25,676 nt of DNA, from positions 1 through 25,676 of the IMG/VR virus record IMGVR_UViG_3300008107_000387; one strand, 5' to 3'. Of this stretch, positions 1 to 9,607 are shown in pieces. The DNA is from a virus. The position numbers were made by a program, and so were the translations under genes. Within the stretch, counting starts at the first letter, position 1, and each line of letters opens with the position of its first letter. Below the pieces are notes generated by a model that was given only the letters and a program-made list of their open reading frames with translations, ran no database searches and was not told the origin of the DNA.

Positions 1-1896
1 TGCTCTTAATGACCAAGCGTTAGTATGTACATCATCCATTAAAGAATAAAACCCATCAACACTCGCCATGATAACCGCCATAACATTTCTGATTGTAGGT
101 TTGAATCCAAGACCAGTTTCTGAATTTTCTATTTTTTCTAATAAGGCTTCAGATAATTCACGTTCAATTTTTTCTTGTAGTTTACCAAATCGAGATTCTA
201 AATCCGACAGAGTATTTAGGAAAGAATTTTTTACATACTTACTACTTTGAAATATTGTACCAAACTTATAGTATTCTGAATTGCTATCAGGCACAATTTG
301 TTTTGTTTGCCAATCAAACTTATAGGATGCTGTAGTCAAATCAATTTTCAAAGCAGCTAAAAATGAAAGAGTATCTGCGGATGTTGGTTGAGCAATACCC
401 TTTGAAAGGATTACAGATTTGTTAACATCAATTTGTTCTTCAATGTTTTCAGGGTTCAAAGAAACCGTAAAGTCATCAATTCCAATATCAAACGCCAACG
501 CAGAACTTTGTTTTTTACTATTAATTTGATACGTACCATCAGTACCGAAGGTAGCATTTGTTAATAATTTTTCATTATACTTTTGGATTAAATTATTTAA
601 TTCAACTAAAGCGTCTTTTCTTGTTTGTAAATCACCACTGTATTTTTTTTGGAACTTATATACTAATTCACCTGTCTCTTTGGTAACTAATACATTTTTT
701 GCATCCATGTATTTTATAAACCATGCACGAGCATTTTGTCCATAAATGTTTTCACGATATAATGTTAGTAATTCCCTATAATCATCAATATCATTCAAAA
801 CTCCCAAATCTTGTTTTGAAAAACTTTGTGAAATATATTTTTCTAATCCGTCAAGTTTCATCTTTAACTGAGCTAAAGTCAATTCAGGAAAGTCAGGATT
901 AATTAAACCTCTACTTTTGTAATATTGATAAGCTTGTGAAATTTTTTGATATCCTTTCGTGAGTGATATTGAGGTTACCGGCTGAGTCACATTCAACCCT
1001 GACTGTTGTTGTCTCGCCAACGCACCCGTAGTTTCGTCAGGATTATTAGCGTTTTGTAAAATTTGTTGTGATGTCGATTGTGTTAAAGTATCTTCAGCGT
1101 TTTGTACCTCTAAAGTAGTATTGTACATGTGAGGTAGAGCATAAAGTGCCGCCATAGGAACATCACTCAAAATAGCTGCGGTTCTACCAATAAATTCTAC
1201 ACTAACAATGTAATCACCTTTTGTTGGGTCAAACCTCGCATTGAAACTTTTTAACATCAATTCATATCGAATTGCCTTACCATAATACCCCTTAACCGTT
1301 AAATAAAACAAAGGATATGGTAATTGTAAGAAGGCTGAGTATGGTGAATTTTCACCTTGTTCAAATAATGTTCTACCCTGAACGTCAACCATTTCAATTG
1401 ACACCTGAGGTATAAATGATGTGTTATTTGCAATTTTAATACTTGTTATTCCAAGTAAACCGGTATCCAATTTATTTAAAACCGTTCTTGGAAATCTAAC
1501 TACATTACCAGCAACAACTCTATTTTCTTGTTGTTGATTTATTCCTCTCCCTTCTAATGCACCTTGTCCTGTAATTTGGTCCGACCAACTAGTGTCAAAG
1601 TATTGTGAATCACCCTGTGGTTTTAAAAAATTAATCTTACCGTCAGGTGTACCTCCGAAATTAGCAATTACTTTGTTTTTCGCTAATTCATCAAAATTTT
1701 CACCAACAGCAAGTTTTGTTCTTGGAATAATTCTTGCTTCCAAATTGGCATACATAATCAAATTCTCATGCTGAACGAGTCTTTCTTGGAATTGACCGTT
1801 TTTGTCATAGATTTTGTTTGGGTCAACAAGAATTATATTATCACAACTCTCCTCCCACGCAATATTTCCGTCTGTAAATTTTTTGTTATCTGCCAT
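1..1896 (-). CDS. large virion (probably baseplate) protein, 3' end beyond window
   Basis: An open minus-strand frame runs from an ATG at 1896 to the window edge with no stop in the stretches I checked, giving 632 visible codons of a longer protein. It starts MADNKKFTDGN and overlaps the upstream wedge gene by 11 nt. Residues around 150-290 form a beta-rich block with the strings ITSIKIANN, FIPQVSIEMVDVQG, LPYPLFYLTVKGYYGKA and FNARFDPTKGDY, a style I associate with large structural proteins of environmental contractile phages. The visible C-terminal part is more helical and charged. There is no signal peptide and no catalytic motif that I recognise. Its place after a gp53-like gene suggests a baseplate or tail-tip component, which is an inference from gene order. 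I cannot assign a T4 equivalent. Confidence 0.75.
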   Translation of the reverse strand, partial: MADNKKFTDGNIAWEESCDNIILVDPNKIYDKNGQFQERLVQHENLIMYANLEARIIPRTKLAVGENFDELAKNKVIANFGGTPDGKINFLKPQGDSQYFDTSWSDQITGQGALEGRGINQQQENRVVAGNVVRFPRTVLNKLDTGLLGITSIKIANNTSFIPQVSIEMVDVQGRTLFEQGENSPYSAFLQLPYPLFYLTVKGYYGKAIRYELMLKSFNARFDPTKGDYIVSVEFIGRTAAILSDVPMAALYALPHMYNTTLEVQNAEDTLTQSTSQQILQNANNPDETTGALARQQQSGLNVTQPVTSISLTKGYQKISQAYQYYKSRGLINPDFPELTLAQLKMKLDGLEKYISQSFSKQDLGVLNDIDDYRELLTLYRENIYGQNARAWFIKYMDAKNVLVTKETGELVYKFQKKYSGDLQTRKDALVELNNLIQKYNEKLLTNATFGTDGTYQINSKKQSSALAFDIGIDDFTVSLNPENIEEQIDVNKSVILSKGIAQPTSADTLSFLAALKIDLTTASYKFDWQTKQIVPDSNSEYYKFGTIFQSSKYVKNSFLNTLSDLESRFGKLQEKIERELSEALLEKIENSETGLGFKPTIRNVMAVIMASVDGFYSLMDDVHTNAWSLRA

Positions 1897-2203
1897 AATA
1901 GAAGAACTGGTTGTCTACCGCATTTTTATAGTCCTGTAAAGATGCTACTAACGGATACGGAATAATCAAGACTGCACCATCTTCGATGTTCGTTTCCATA
2001 CTTCCATATTGTGGATTCGCCATCTGTATTAACCAACCAAAATAGGGTGTTTTATAAAACTCATACGATATTTTATCAAGTCTACTTTTACCTTGGAAGT
2101 AAATATATCTTTTATCTGTTGGCTTGAATGGAATAGTAACATTGGGAACTATGGTTTGTTCTCCATTAATCAAAAACTGTTGGTATCTATTGTAGTACTG
2201 CAT
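1886..2203 (-). CDS. baseplate wedge protein, gp53/LysM-like
   Basis: This 105-aa protein resembles the small LysM-like baseplate wedge proteins of T4-type phages (T4 gp53), which tie wedges together in the baseplate. The recognisable part is residues 30-85: KRYIYFQGKSRLDKISYEFY, then a tryptophan-containing PYFGWLIQMANP stretch, then DGAVLIIPYP, matching the LysM pattern of 'high-affinity start, Y-G-x-x-x-W-x-I, proline-rich end'. The family is usually longer (T4 gp53 is close to 200 aa), so this is a minimal form. It is translationally coupled on both sides: its ATG shares one base with the stop of the 1569-aa gene (TAATG), and its own end overlaps the next gene by 11 nt. An autonomous peptidoglycan-binding LysM protein is the alternative, but the baseplate context makes the wedge role more likely. 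Confidence 0.65.
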   Translation of the reverse strand: MQYYNRYQQFLINGEQTIVPNVTIPFKPTDKRYIYFQGKSRLDKISYEFYKTPYFGWLIQMANPQYGSMETNIEDGAVLIIPYPLVASLQDYKNAVDNQFFYYGR

Positions 2204-5200
2204 TAGTCAAGTTTTAGTTTATTATTCCAATTTGGTCCTTTACTGTTCACACCAGAATACAATAAATTAAAGTTTTCTGTTTGAGCAGGACTTGGTGTTG
2301 TTATGTTACTGAAATCAAATATCCTTGTCTTAGTTCTAATGTAAGGTTGATATAAGTTAAATACACTATTGTAGTAGTTGTTTTTGAAATCTGTAAATAA
2401 TTTAGTTGATGCTTCCAAACTCTTTTGGTAATCCACACTTAACGTATTAACGTCAGCGGTCACTCCATCAAACCAAACTGGTATTTTTTGAAGTTCAGGA
2501 CCCAAACAATCTAAAACAAATTGTGTTTTATTTTTCATAATATCTTCAGAGAAAATAATACACCATCTTTTCTGTGCTGCAGTATTAATTGAAGGGTATA
2601 AGAAACTAAACGATTGTGTATTATCCCAATCGGCAGTCATAATACCGTATGATTGTAAGTTAGTGTAGAACGTGTTTATGTTCGTAGCTATTGTTTTATA
2701 GTCGTTTACTAACTCTTCTAATGTGTTAGAAGCTCCTGTTGATGTTTCATTCACCTGCGTTGTTGCTGTCAACCCATATAATATTGGTGTACCCCCTCTT
2801 TTGAATCCATCTGTTTCAGTTTGTACAAAGTTTACTTTATCAACAACCCTAATTAACAACTGTTCCTTGGTTACCAAATCATTTAACTTGGTTTCCATAA
2901 TAGCGGAATAATTAGCTTTCTTAGCGGTGATTAAGGCTTTTAAATTCTTTTTGAATATTCTTAAGTCTTTGTTGTTAACGTTTCTTGAATTATTAGTAAA
3001 TCCAACAAGTAATGGTGATGTATCATCATCAACATCACTTAATGCTGAAGCAAACACTTGGTCTATCTTACTTTGTAATGAATCAGATTTACCAAACAAA
3101 CTTGTTTGTACATTGTCAGAACTACTACTAGCATATTGACCCAACTCACCCGTAATATACTTTCTATCTTTGGTGAACATTCTCAATCCACCAACCAAAT
3201 ATGAAGTGTTAATATTTTCAAGAACTGACAATGTTGTGTCGGTATAAACTTTAGTTGCATCAATCAAATCATTCATAATTTGAGTCATTGATGTTGTACC
3301 GGTAATTGTTGTTCCTGAATTACTTAATATCTTACTTTGAGTAACACCAATTGTTGTACCCGCTTCATTTTGCGATTGTTGACCAAAATCAACGTTTTGT
3401 AAAGGAACCGTTTTTAAAACCTCCTCAATTAATTGTAAATCAAATGTTGTTGTATCTTCAGTTGCAACCGCTCTTTCATCATACATTTCAGTGTTAGCAT
3501 AATAATTGAACGTTAATGCGTTTTGTAATTGAGCAACAGGTTCTTTAAGTCCATGTCCACCTATAAAATTAAATGAAATATTAACGTCAGCTAACATTGG
3601 TTGAACTCCAATACCTTCAGGGTTCATATCCAATAATAAAGGTTCATATTGAATTGACATTTGAGTTATTGCAATCTTGGTATGGAAGAAGTCACCGATT
3701 CTTAAAATACAGATAGGTGGTGCACCAAACGACGTGTTTAACGCATCATTCTGTAATGGTTTACCATCGGGACCAATCACAGGTATAGTATTACCCGGTC
3801 TTAAACATTGTTGTAAGAACGTTAATCTGGCATTTAAACCTTCAGGTGTTATTGAGTGGAAAGAAGGATTAAAGAAAGCAATTTGTTGTTTAATACCATC
3901 ATACAAGAACGGGTCTTGTTCTTTTATCAAATTGAAATAGTTACACTCTGTTAATAATCTTCTCAATACTTTTTTAGACAACCCTTCTTTGATTTGTAGT
4001 TCTTGTGATGTTTGTTGTCTTGGGCTTGAGTTTGTATTTGCGTTGTTGTCACCTGTCGTTGGGGTGTTTGTGATTTCATCACTCTGTACTTGAGTCTCAC
4101 CTTGAACTTTAGGTAATGTTTGAATAGATGTGATTTGAACTCTTCTACAACCCATCGCAGCTACCGAGTATGTTGCATCAGGGTCCGTTGTTGGGGTGTT
4201 TTGACAATCAACACCTGTTTGACCAACACTTGTCTCACCCGCAGCCACTTGGTTAATTCTTATCATACCATTATTAACCATTTGGTCCAAACCTTCATAC
4301 CCCCTAATTGATTTAATAACCGAATCAACCCTTCTTGCCGAAAGGTTTTTGTTGTATTCACTACTGTTAGGTGATGATGCTGAACCTGCAATTGTAAATT
4401 GTACAGGATATCCTTGGTCTGTCACTTCTTTTAATCGTGATAAGAATGTTTCAAATATTTGATAATTAGGAATAATCTCAGTATCAAAGAATGTCTGTAC
4501 AGGTTGTTTTTGTGATTCAGATGCGTTTGCAACATAACTTGTTTGTTGACCTGTGTAAGCATCAAACGTATCGGTATAATCTACCGATGATGTTATAGAA
4601 TAAGTCTTTGGGTCAGGATTATCATTATCAAAGTATAATTTTAAATCACTAATATCGAAGGTAGGTATACTTTCCCCCTCGTCAGCTTTTTGTGGGTTTG
4701 TTGCAGGAATTTCTTTAACCGCCTTTTTAAAATCTTCAATGTTTTTTGTTTTTTCAACAACATCAAAAATTTCATTGAATGTTAGTGTTGTGAATTTTTG
4801 TGCCAATTCATAGATATCATAGTCTTTACATCCCGCAAAGAATGAATCAATAATTTTAGTCACCTGTGAATCAGGAGTCACATTCTGTAACTCATAATTT
4901 ACTAACATATTTAGGATTGAAGGATGGTCTACAATTATTTTAAATCTTAATCCACCAGTTCTTCTTGTGTTATTATATGTGTATATCGGCTCAGGTCTAC
5001 CCAAGAATACATTATCATTCCAACTTACCGAAACACTTTCATCAACACTTAAATCATATGGGGGGAACCACATAATTCTACCACCATTAGGTCCTTTCTC
5101 ACATGCAGGTAAATCTTGTTGTAAGTCAGTACTTCTCCACGACAAGTTCTCAAGTGAGAACATATATTTTTTTACTTGTCCATCAACAATATTTGTTGAC

Positions 5201-6912
5201 TCATCACCGTTAATTGGTGCTATGTTTAAATTATAGGTATTATCTAAAACTGAATATGTGAATTTACGAATATTACCATCTGTTTTCTGAAGGTCGTTAA
5301 ACGCCATATATGGAGTATCTTTTGTGAATACTCTACAATACTCTCTACCAACTTCAGCACCATTTTGATTTACATATCTTTTTACTCTTGAACCTTTAGT
5401 AATTTCTCTTGTTCCATCCCAAAACACTTTTGATGTTTGGTTAATCGCATTACCTACGTGACCTAATCTAGCATTACCCGGTAAACCATCAGCTGCGTTG
5501 ACCAGTCTTTGAGTATCGTCCATAATGGACCCATCTCTCAATGCAAAATCAGTAGACTCACTCTTATCGAACTGAGAACTTATTGAAGGCCAGTTTGGGT
5601 CTTCACCTTCTATTCTACCACCCTGACCAACTTTTTTACCGGCTTGTCCTTTTGTTTTAGGAGATATCCATGTGAATCCACCTTGTTGTCCTGCACCATC
5701 AGAAGGTTCCGACTCACCAGGTCCAAATGCAAAGTTTTGATTATTTTCGTAAATTTTTGCAACTTCACTATATCCACGTACGGCAACCTTAACTCTTCTT
5801 CCTAATGGGTCAACAGGTAACTCGTCATTAGGAAAGACCATATTGTCAGGGTCTTGTGTTCTACTACCAACATAGTAATTTCCTTTTGGAGCACCTAAGT
5901 TTAAATCTCCAATAAAATTGGCTTTGTAATCAGGTCTAAAGTTATTGTACTCAAGAGCCGAAAATAACGCAGACACAGAACCTTGTCCCGTATTTGCTAA
6001 GAAAATATCTGAACCATTTTTTGTTGTCGGTAATAATTGTGGTCTACCAAGTAAACTTCCAACAAAATTTATAGTCTGATTTATAAAACTTTTTTTACCG
6101 TCAACTGCAAAATAATCACCAGGTATCCAAGAATAAGGTGAATAAACACCTGTTATTCTACTTAAAAAATCTAAACCTTTACCGGCTAAACTACCTGGTA
6201 CTGAAATTTGCCAATCTTTTTCAATTAACGGTGCTCTACCTGAAAGTATTTCAGCCGCTTGAAATGGGTCTTTAAGGGCATCTAATAAATTAACTCTACC
6301 AAAAGTATTTTCGTAAGTTTCTTGTGCTATTCTATATTGTAACTCAGCCCTTAGAGATTGAGCTGCAATTTGCATCATTGGACTATCCTGAGCTAAAGAA
6401 CCATTACTACCTCTTGGATTTTCATTAAGGAATAATGACGATAATGGGTATACTGAAGAAATATAATTAAAGTAGGCGTCTTTTTCAGCAATTACTTTAT
6501 GTACATTTTGTATTGTTGGTGAATAAATATAACCATTATCAGGACCAAAAGTATTTTGAATATATGCGTCTTTTTGTGATTGTTCTGTTGTTTTACCTGG
6601 TTCACCACCACTATTACTGTACGGACCTAAATTTGATTTCGTTCCATAGTCTTTATTAATATCAACCATAGAACCGTAACCATTACTACTACCCGGCCCG
6701 TATGCATTTTTAGCATACAATTCTTGTTCTTTAACATCACCTACTTGGTCCAAACTTGGACTATCAGCAACACTAAACTCTCTAAGTCTAAACTCAGATT
6801 CACCAGCACTACCATTTGAAGAAAAGTTTTGATTCTTGTAAGGTGGTAGGTTCTTTACAAGTAAGTCTTTTCTAAATTTTTCTGTTGCTCCAAACGATAA
6901 TGGACTGTCCAT
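2203..6912 (-). CDS. 1569-aa baseplate/tail protein with embedded OmpA-like domain
   Basis: This is the largest gene in the window. The N-terminus (residues 1-150) is low-complexity and Gly/Asn/Ser-rich with two related repeats (NAYGPGSSNGY and NTFGPDNGY). Around residues 600-690 lies a conserved-looking structural block containing MWFPPYDLSV, VSWNDNVFLGRPEPIYTYNN and IIVDHPSILN. Residues about 805-930 match the OmpA C-terminal (peptidoglycan-binding) fold: FFDTEIIPNY, then AGSAS at the usual GHTD position, NLSARRVDSV, and a final CRRVQI. The key Asp of GHTD is replaced by Ser, while the Arg of the LSxRR segment is kept. The C-terminal 500 residues are Asn/Thr-rich and helical. It follows the tape measure gene by 42 nt and has a TATTTATT motif upstream. 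A baseplate or tail-tip role is inferred from position; the OmpA similarity is read from the sequence. Confidence 0.75.
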   Translation of the reverse strand: MDSPLSFGATEKFRKDLLVKNLPPYKNQNFSSNGSAGESEFRLREFSVADSPSLDQVGDVKEQELYAKNAYGPGSSNGYGSMVDINKDYGTKSNLGPYSNSGGEPGKTTEQSQKDAYIQNTFGPDNGYIYSPTIQNVHKVIAEKDAYFNYISSVYPLSSLFLNENPRGSNGSLAQDSPMMQIAAQSLRAELQYRIAQETYENTFGRVNLLDALKDPFQAAEILSGRAPLIEKDWQISVPGSLAGKGLDFLSRITGVYSPYSWIPGDYFAVDGKKSFINQTINFVGSLLGRPQLLPTTKNGSDIFLANTGQGSVSALFSALEYNNFRPDYKANFIGDLNLGAPKGNYYVGSRTQDPDNMVFPNDELPVDPLGRRVKVAVRGYSEVAKIYENNQNFAFGPGESEPSDGAGQQGGFTWISPKTKGQAGKKVGQGGRIEGEDPNWPSISSQFDKSESTDFALRDGSIMDDTQRLVNAADGLPGNARLGHVGNAINQTSKVFWDGTREITKGSRVKRYVNQNGAEVGREYCRVFTKDTPYMAFNDLQKTDGNIRKFTYSVLDNTYNLNIAPINGDESTNIVDGQVKKYMFSLENLSWRSTDLQQDLPACEKGPNGGRIMWFPPYDLSVDESVSVSWNDNVFLGRPEPIYTYNNTRRTGGLRFKIIVDHPSILNMLVNYELQNVTPDSQVTKIIDSFFAGCKDYDIYELAQKFTTLTFNEIFDVVEKTKNIEDFKKAVKEIPATNPQKADEGESIPTFDISDLKLYFDNDNPDPKTYSITSSVDYTDTFDAYTGQQTSYVANASESQKQPVQTFFDTEIIPNYQIFETFLSRLKEVTDQGYPVQFTIAGSASSPNSSEYNKNLSARRVDSVIKSIRGYEGLDQMVNNGMIRINQVAAGETSVGQTGVDCQNTPTTDPDATYSVAAMGCRRVQITSIQTLPKVQGETQVQSDEITNTPTTGDNNANTNSSPRQQTSQELQIKEGLSKKVLRRLLTECNYFNLIKEQDPFLYDGIKQQIAFFNPSFHSITPEGLNARLTFLQQCLRPGNTIPVIGPDGKPLQNDALNTSFGAPPICILRIGDFFHTKIAITQMSIQYEPLLLDMNPEGIGVQPMLADVNISFNFIGGHGLKEPVAQLQNALTFNYYANTEMYDERAVATEDTTTFDLQLIEEVLKTVPLQNVDFGQQSQNEAGTTIGVTQSKILSNSGTTITGTTSMTQIMNDLIDATKVYTDTTLSVLENINTSYLVGGLRMFTKDRKYITGELGQYASSSSDNVQTSLFGKSDSLQSKIDQVFASALSDVDDDTSPLLVGFTNNSRNVNNKDLRIFKKNLKALITAKKANYSAIMETKLNDLVTKEQLLIRVVDKVNFVQTETDGFKRGGTPILYGLTATTQVNETSTGASNTLEELVNDYKTIATNINTFYTNLQSYGIMTADWDNTQSFSFLYPSINTAAQKRWCIIFSEDIMKNKTQFVLDCLGPELQKIPVWFDGVTADVNTLSVDYQKSLEASTKLFTDFKNNYYNSVFNLYQPYIRTKTRIFDFSNITTPSPAQTENFNLLYSGVNSKGPNWNNKLKLD

Positions 6913-6927
6913 CTATTCTTATTTATC

Positions 6928-6935
6928 AATAAATA
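6928..6935 (-). promoter_or_regulatory. TATTTATT motif upstream of 1569-aa baseplate gene
   Basis: In the sense direction the motif TATTTATT sits 15 nt before the start codon at 6912. It is a one-base variant of the TATTTATA octamer seen before other structural genes. Here it lies in a perfect dyad, TATTTAT-TG-ATAAATA, so a dimeric-protein operator is an alternative to a promoter element. Confidence 0.4.
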
Positions 6936-6954
6936 GATTTAATCGGATTTTTTA

Positions 6955-8658
6955 TTAACCCGTGGCTAAGAATTGACTTCCCATCGCCGATTTAATTTTT
7001 GTTCCCAACTCTTGTAGTTGTGATTGAGACAGAGAAGCAATATTCAAATTCTCAGTAATTCCCCTTACTTCTACAACACCTGTGTGTTTAATCTCCATGT
7101 TATCAACACTTAATGACGCCATTGCATCTGTTGGGGTTGTTGGTAAAGATGTCTGTGTAGGCGATATTGGTGTATACGTTATTGGTAAAGGATTACTATC
7201 TAACGGTGTTGGTATTACTTCCGCAATACCTAAAAATATATTTTTTACTGCCTCTTTTGCCTTATCAACCAAATCAGCACCTAAACTCTCAAACGAACTA
7301 AAATCAACATCTTGAATTTGTTGCTTCAGTTTTTCAGTTATTGTATCAGAAATTCTATCATAATTTTGCTCTGTAAATACTTGTTCCAATCCCTGTTGTA
7401 CTTGTTGAGCAACAGATTTAACATTTTGAGTTGCCCCAATATATTTGTCACTACCACCAATACCTGCTGCCAATCTTCCGGCAGGTGTTGATAGTGCAAC
7501 TACTATTGATTCAAGAGCCGATAATTGTTTTTCAGCAATTTCTTTAGCACTCATTTGATTAACCTCATCTTGTTTTTTTAACTGACCATAAGCATCCTCA
7601 ACTTGTTTTGCTGTTAATTCGGTTAACTCAACAGCCTTATCCATATTAGGTAGTTGGATTTCTAATTTACCGTCCTTATTTAATCTCGCTAAATTGGCTA
7701 TTAATTGTTTTTTGTCACTATCAACATCTAAAAACTTAACATCTTCAAATGCTTGTGTTTCTTTTGCAGCCCTTACGGCACTATCGGCCAGTTGTTCGTA
7801 ATCCTGACCTGTAGCACTCGCAAATGCTCTCAATCTCCTCATCTCAAGTGCTGAAATTTCAAATCTTTTTGTTTGACTATTAAACTGAACAGAGGCTTTT
7901 GTTGCATCGATAATTGAGTTTTGTAAACCCTCCATATCGTTTTGCGCCATGTTCATCAGTTGGAATGGGTCACCTAAAGCACCTATAGCCCCACCTAAAT
8001 TTTGAAATTCTGCAGCTAACTCAATTGCCTTTTCAGGGTTCAATAAATCCGCAGCAAGTCCCTTAACACTTGTCATATCAATTCTAAGTGCTTGTGCACG
8101 AGCCACCATTCTTGTCAACCCATCAACACCGTCTTTGAATCCGTATGAATTTACTAACTTTAAATTTTTTGCAGTTGCAGCTAAAAAAGTATTAACATTC
8201 AAACCAAGACTTCTAGCCTTTGCGGCTAAATCATCAATAGAACCGACGGTTGATTCCAGTCCAACACCGATACTATCAAAAGCCTCAACTAAATCAGCAT
8301 ATTCGGCAGCGGTAATACCTGCAGATTTTTGAAGAGCCACCGCATTTGCCAATTCCTGACTTGATAACATAGTGTTTTTTTGCATGACTTTGTTAATTGC
8401 CGCAAAAGTGTTTGCAACATCATCCAAACTACCACCAATACTAAGAACATCTGTGGTCGCCTTAGCGAACTGTTCTCTCATTGATTTAGCGTAAATACTG
8501 CCCTGACCAAGTACTTGACGATTTACTCGTGAAACTTGGTCCTCAAAGTCAAAAATACTATCTTGTAATTTAGTAAAAGAATTTTTAGCTGCGTTTAAAG
8601 CATCACTTATCGATGGACCACCACCCGCACCTGTACCTGTAGTTTCTTGTAAAAACAT
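6955..8658 (-). CDS. tail tape measure protein
   Basis: This 567-aa, Ala/Gln/Lys/Leu-rich, mostly helical protein is the predicted tape measure, which sets tail length and fills the tube lumen. Evidence is the composition, long heptad-like stretches (residues 15-130 and 150-400), a Gly-rich start (GTGAGGGPS), and its location after tube, gp26-like and a small chaperone-like gene. At about 0.15 nm per residue it predicts a tail near 85 nm, close to T4, whose gp29 is about 590 aa. The C-terminal region (about residues 490-560) becomes Pro/Thr-rich and then beta-like (IEVRG-type strands). The start is the ATG at 8658, with no Shine-Dalgarno, 14 nt after an exact TATTTATA. I see no lytic or transmembrane domain. 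Confidence 0.8.
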   Translation of the reverse strand: MFLQETTGTGAGGGPSISDALNAAKNSFTKLQDSIFDFEDQVSRVNRQVLGQGSIYAKSMREQFAKATTDVLSIGGSLDDVANTFAAINKVMQKNTMLSSQELANAVALQKSAGITAAEYADLVEAFDSIGVGLESTVGSIDDLAAKARSLGLNVNTFLAATAKNLKLVNSYGFKDGVDGLTRMVARAQALRIDMTSVKGLAADLLNPEKAIELAAEFQNLGGAIGALGDPFQLMNMAQNDMEGLQNSIIDATKASVQFNSQTKRFEISALEMRRLRAFASATGQDYEQLADSAVRAAKETQAFEDVKFLDVDSDKKQLIANLARLNKDGKLEIQLPNMDKAVELTELTAKQVEDAYGQLKKQDEVNQMSAKEIAEKQLSALESIVVALSTPAGRLAAGIGGSDKYIGATQNVKSVAQQVQQGLEQVFTEQNYDRISDTITEKLKQQIQDVDFSSFESLGADLVDKAKEAVKNIFLGIAEVIPTPLDSNPLPITYTPISPTQTSLPTTPTDAMASLSVDNMEIKHTGVVEVRGITENLNIASLSQSQLQELGTKIKSAMGSQFLATG

Positions 8659-8672
8659 TAATTATCTTTATC

Positions 8673-8680
8673 TATAAATA
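8673..8680 (-). promoter_or_regulatory. TATTTATA motif upstream of tape measure gene
   Basis: An exact TATTTATA in the sense direction, 14 nt before the ATG at 8658 and just past the end of the 51-aa gene. It is one of six exact copies, all placed before start codons. If it is a -10-like element, it would let the tape measure gene be expressed separately from the tube. Confidence 0.5.
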
Positions 8681-8685
8681 CATTA

Positions 8686-8841
8686 TTATTTATTTCTTGC
8701 CTTTTCCGCAGCTTCATTCTTTTTTTCGAACTCGGTAACAAGTTTGTTAATAAAGTATTTTCTCTCAAAAATTGGCATTCTCATCATGTCTCCATATGAG
8801 AAGTGTACATACTTGGATAAGTAATAGAACTCATCCATCAT
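8686..8841 (-). CDS. 51-aa tail assembly chaperone 'T'-like protein
   Basis: A short minus-strand frame encoding 51 aa (MMDEFYYLSK at the start, NEAAEKARNK at the end). It has the pattern of the small second half of tail assembly chaperones: aromatic helix, HFSYGDMMRMP, then FERKYFINKL and a charged coiled end. It lies exactly between the gp26-like gene and the tape measure, where GT-type chaperone products are found. The ATG at 8841 follows an AGAAAG that could act as a weak ribosome binding site. The same frame stays open upstream to 8901, overlapping the end of the gp26-like gene in the +1 (equivalently -2) frame, so fusion by frameshifting is possible. The function is inferred from position and pattern. 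Confidence 0.65.
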   Translation of the reverse strand: MMDEFYYLSKYVHFSYGDMMRMPIFERKYFINKLVTEFEKKNEAAEKARNK

Positions 8842-8854
8842 AATCTTTCTATAA

Positions 8855-9604
8855 TCAGAAGAAAGGACGAAAAAATTCTGCCCCGAAAGTGATTCTTGCG
8901 CTCACTTTTTCTCCTGACGGGGCTGTAAATACTCTTTCCAAATCCAATCTTGGTTCAGAATCTCTTAACGAATTTCTTATGAATTTTGAGTCTGCAATTG
9001 GCATTTGTTGAATGTATTTTGCAATTTCTCCTTTGTCTGAAGTTTCATCTATTGAAACAATCTGCATCTCCAACCTTTTTGTTTGTGTGGGCGCCATTAT
9101 ACCTTTTGGGTAAGCGTCTTCGAACTTTTTTAATTCTTTTTGGTCATAACCATTCAACAATTTACATTTAACTTTTTGTCCACCAACTGGTAATACAAAT
9201 GTAAAATGACCTTCAGAATCAGGTTCGTGTAATGGTTTTTTAATATTAAGTTCATCCAATTGAGTTGTTACTTCAAACTCTTCAAGTGTTTTTGGGTCTC
9301 TTAATATTAATTTATAATCAGAACCGAACGCAGTGTTTCTCAAGAATATTAAAATGGCTTCAATATCACAATCCAACATTTCATCGGGATGAAAATCATG
9401 TTCGTAGATTTTATTTCTCAGAAGTGTTGAAATAATATCATTGTTACGATTATCAGCCAATAGAATATTTTCATCGGCAGCTGTTAAGTAACCGACCTTT
9501 AGGGACGATTTCTTACTTTTATAAAATTTTCCACGTGATGGCAATTCAACCACGTCGTGAGGTAAATTAAAACCTTCTTGTAGATATTGTGAGTAGTCGT
9601 TCAT
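8855..9604 (-). CDS. gp26-like baseplate hub / tail assembly protein (T4_baseplate family-like)
   Basis: This 249-aa protein begins with a pattern typical of the family containing T4 gp26: VVELPSRGKFY at residues 18-28, then VGYLTAADENILL, then CDIEAILIFLRNTAFGSDY around residues 79-97. In many phages, members of this family occupy the tail assembly chaperone slot between tube and tape measure, as here; in T4, gp26 is a baseplate hub assembly factor. The C-terminus ends FGAEFFRPFF, encoded over a run of six T residues (sense strand). The start at 9604 is only three bases after the U-tract of a strong terminator and has no Shine-Dalgarno. Family membership is a pattern match by eye. Hub protein versus chaperone cannot be decided from sequence. 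Confidence 0.65.
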   Translation of the reverse strand: MNDYSQYLQEGFNLPHDVVELPSRGKFYKSKKSSLKVGYLTAADENILLADNRNNDIISTLLRNKIYEHDFHPDEMLDCDIEAILIFLRNTAFGSDYKLILRDPKTLEEFEVTTQLDELNIKKPLHEPDSEGHFTFVLPVGGQKVKCKLLNGYDQKELKKFEDAYPKGIMAPTQTKRLEMQIVSIDETSDKGEIAKYIQQMPIADSKFIRNSLRDSEPRLDLERVFTAPSGEKVSARITFGAEFFRPFF

Positions 9605-9607
9605 AAC

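Noticed and set aside
2723-5236. Plus-strand open frames opposite the 1569-aa gene (for example 3677-3940 and 4967-5236)
   Set aside because: They lack family patterns, lie wholly inside a long coherent minus-strand gene, and are expected by chance opposite AT-rich coding sequence.
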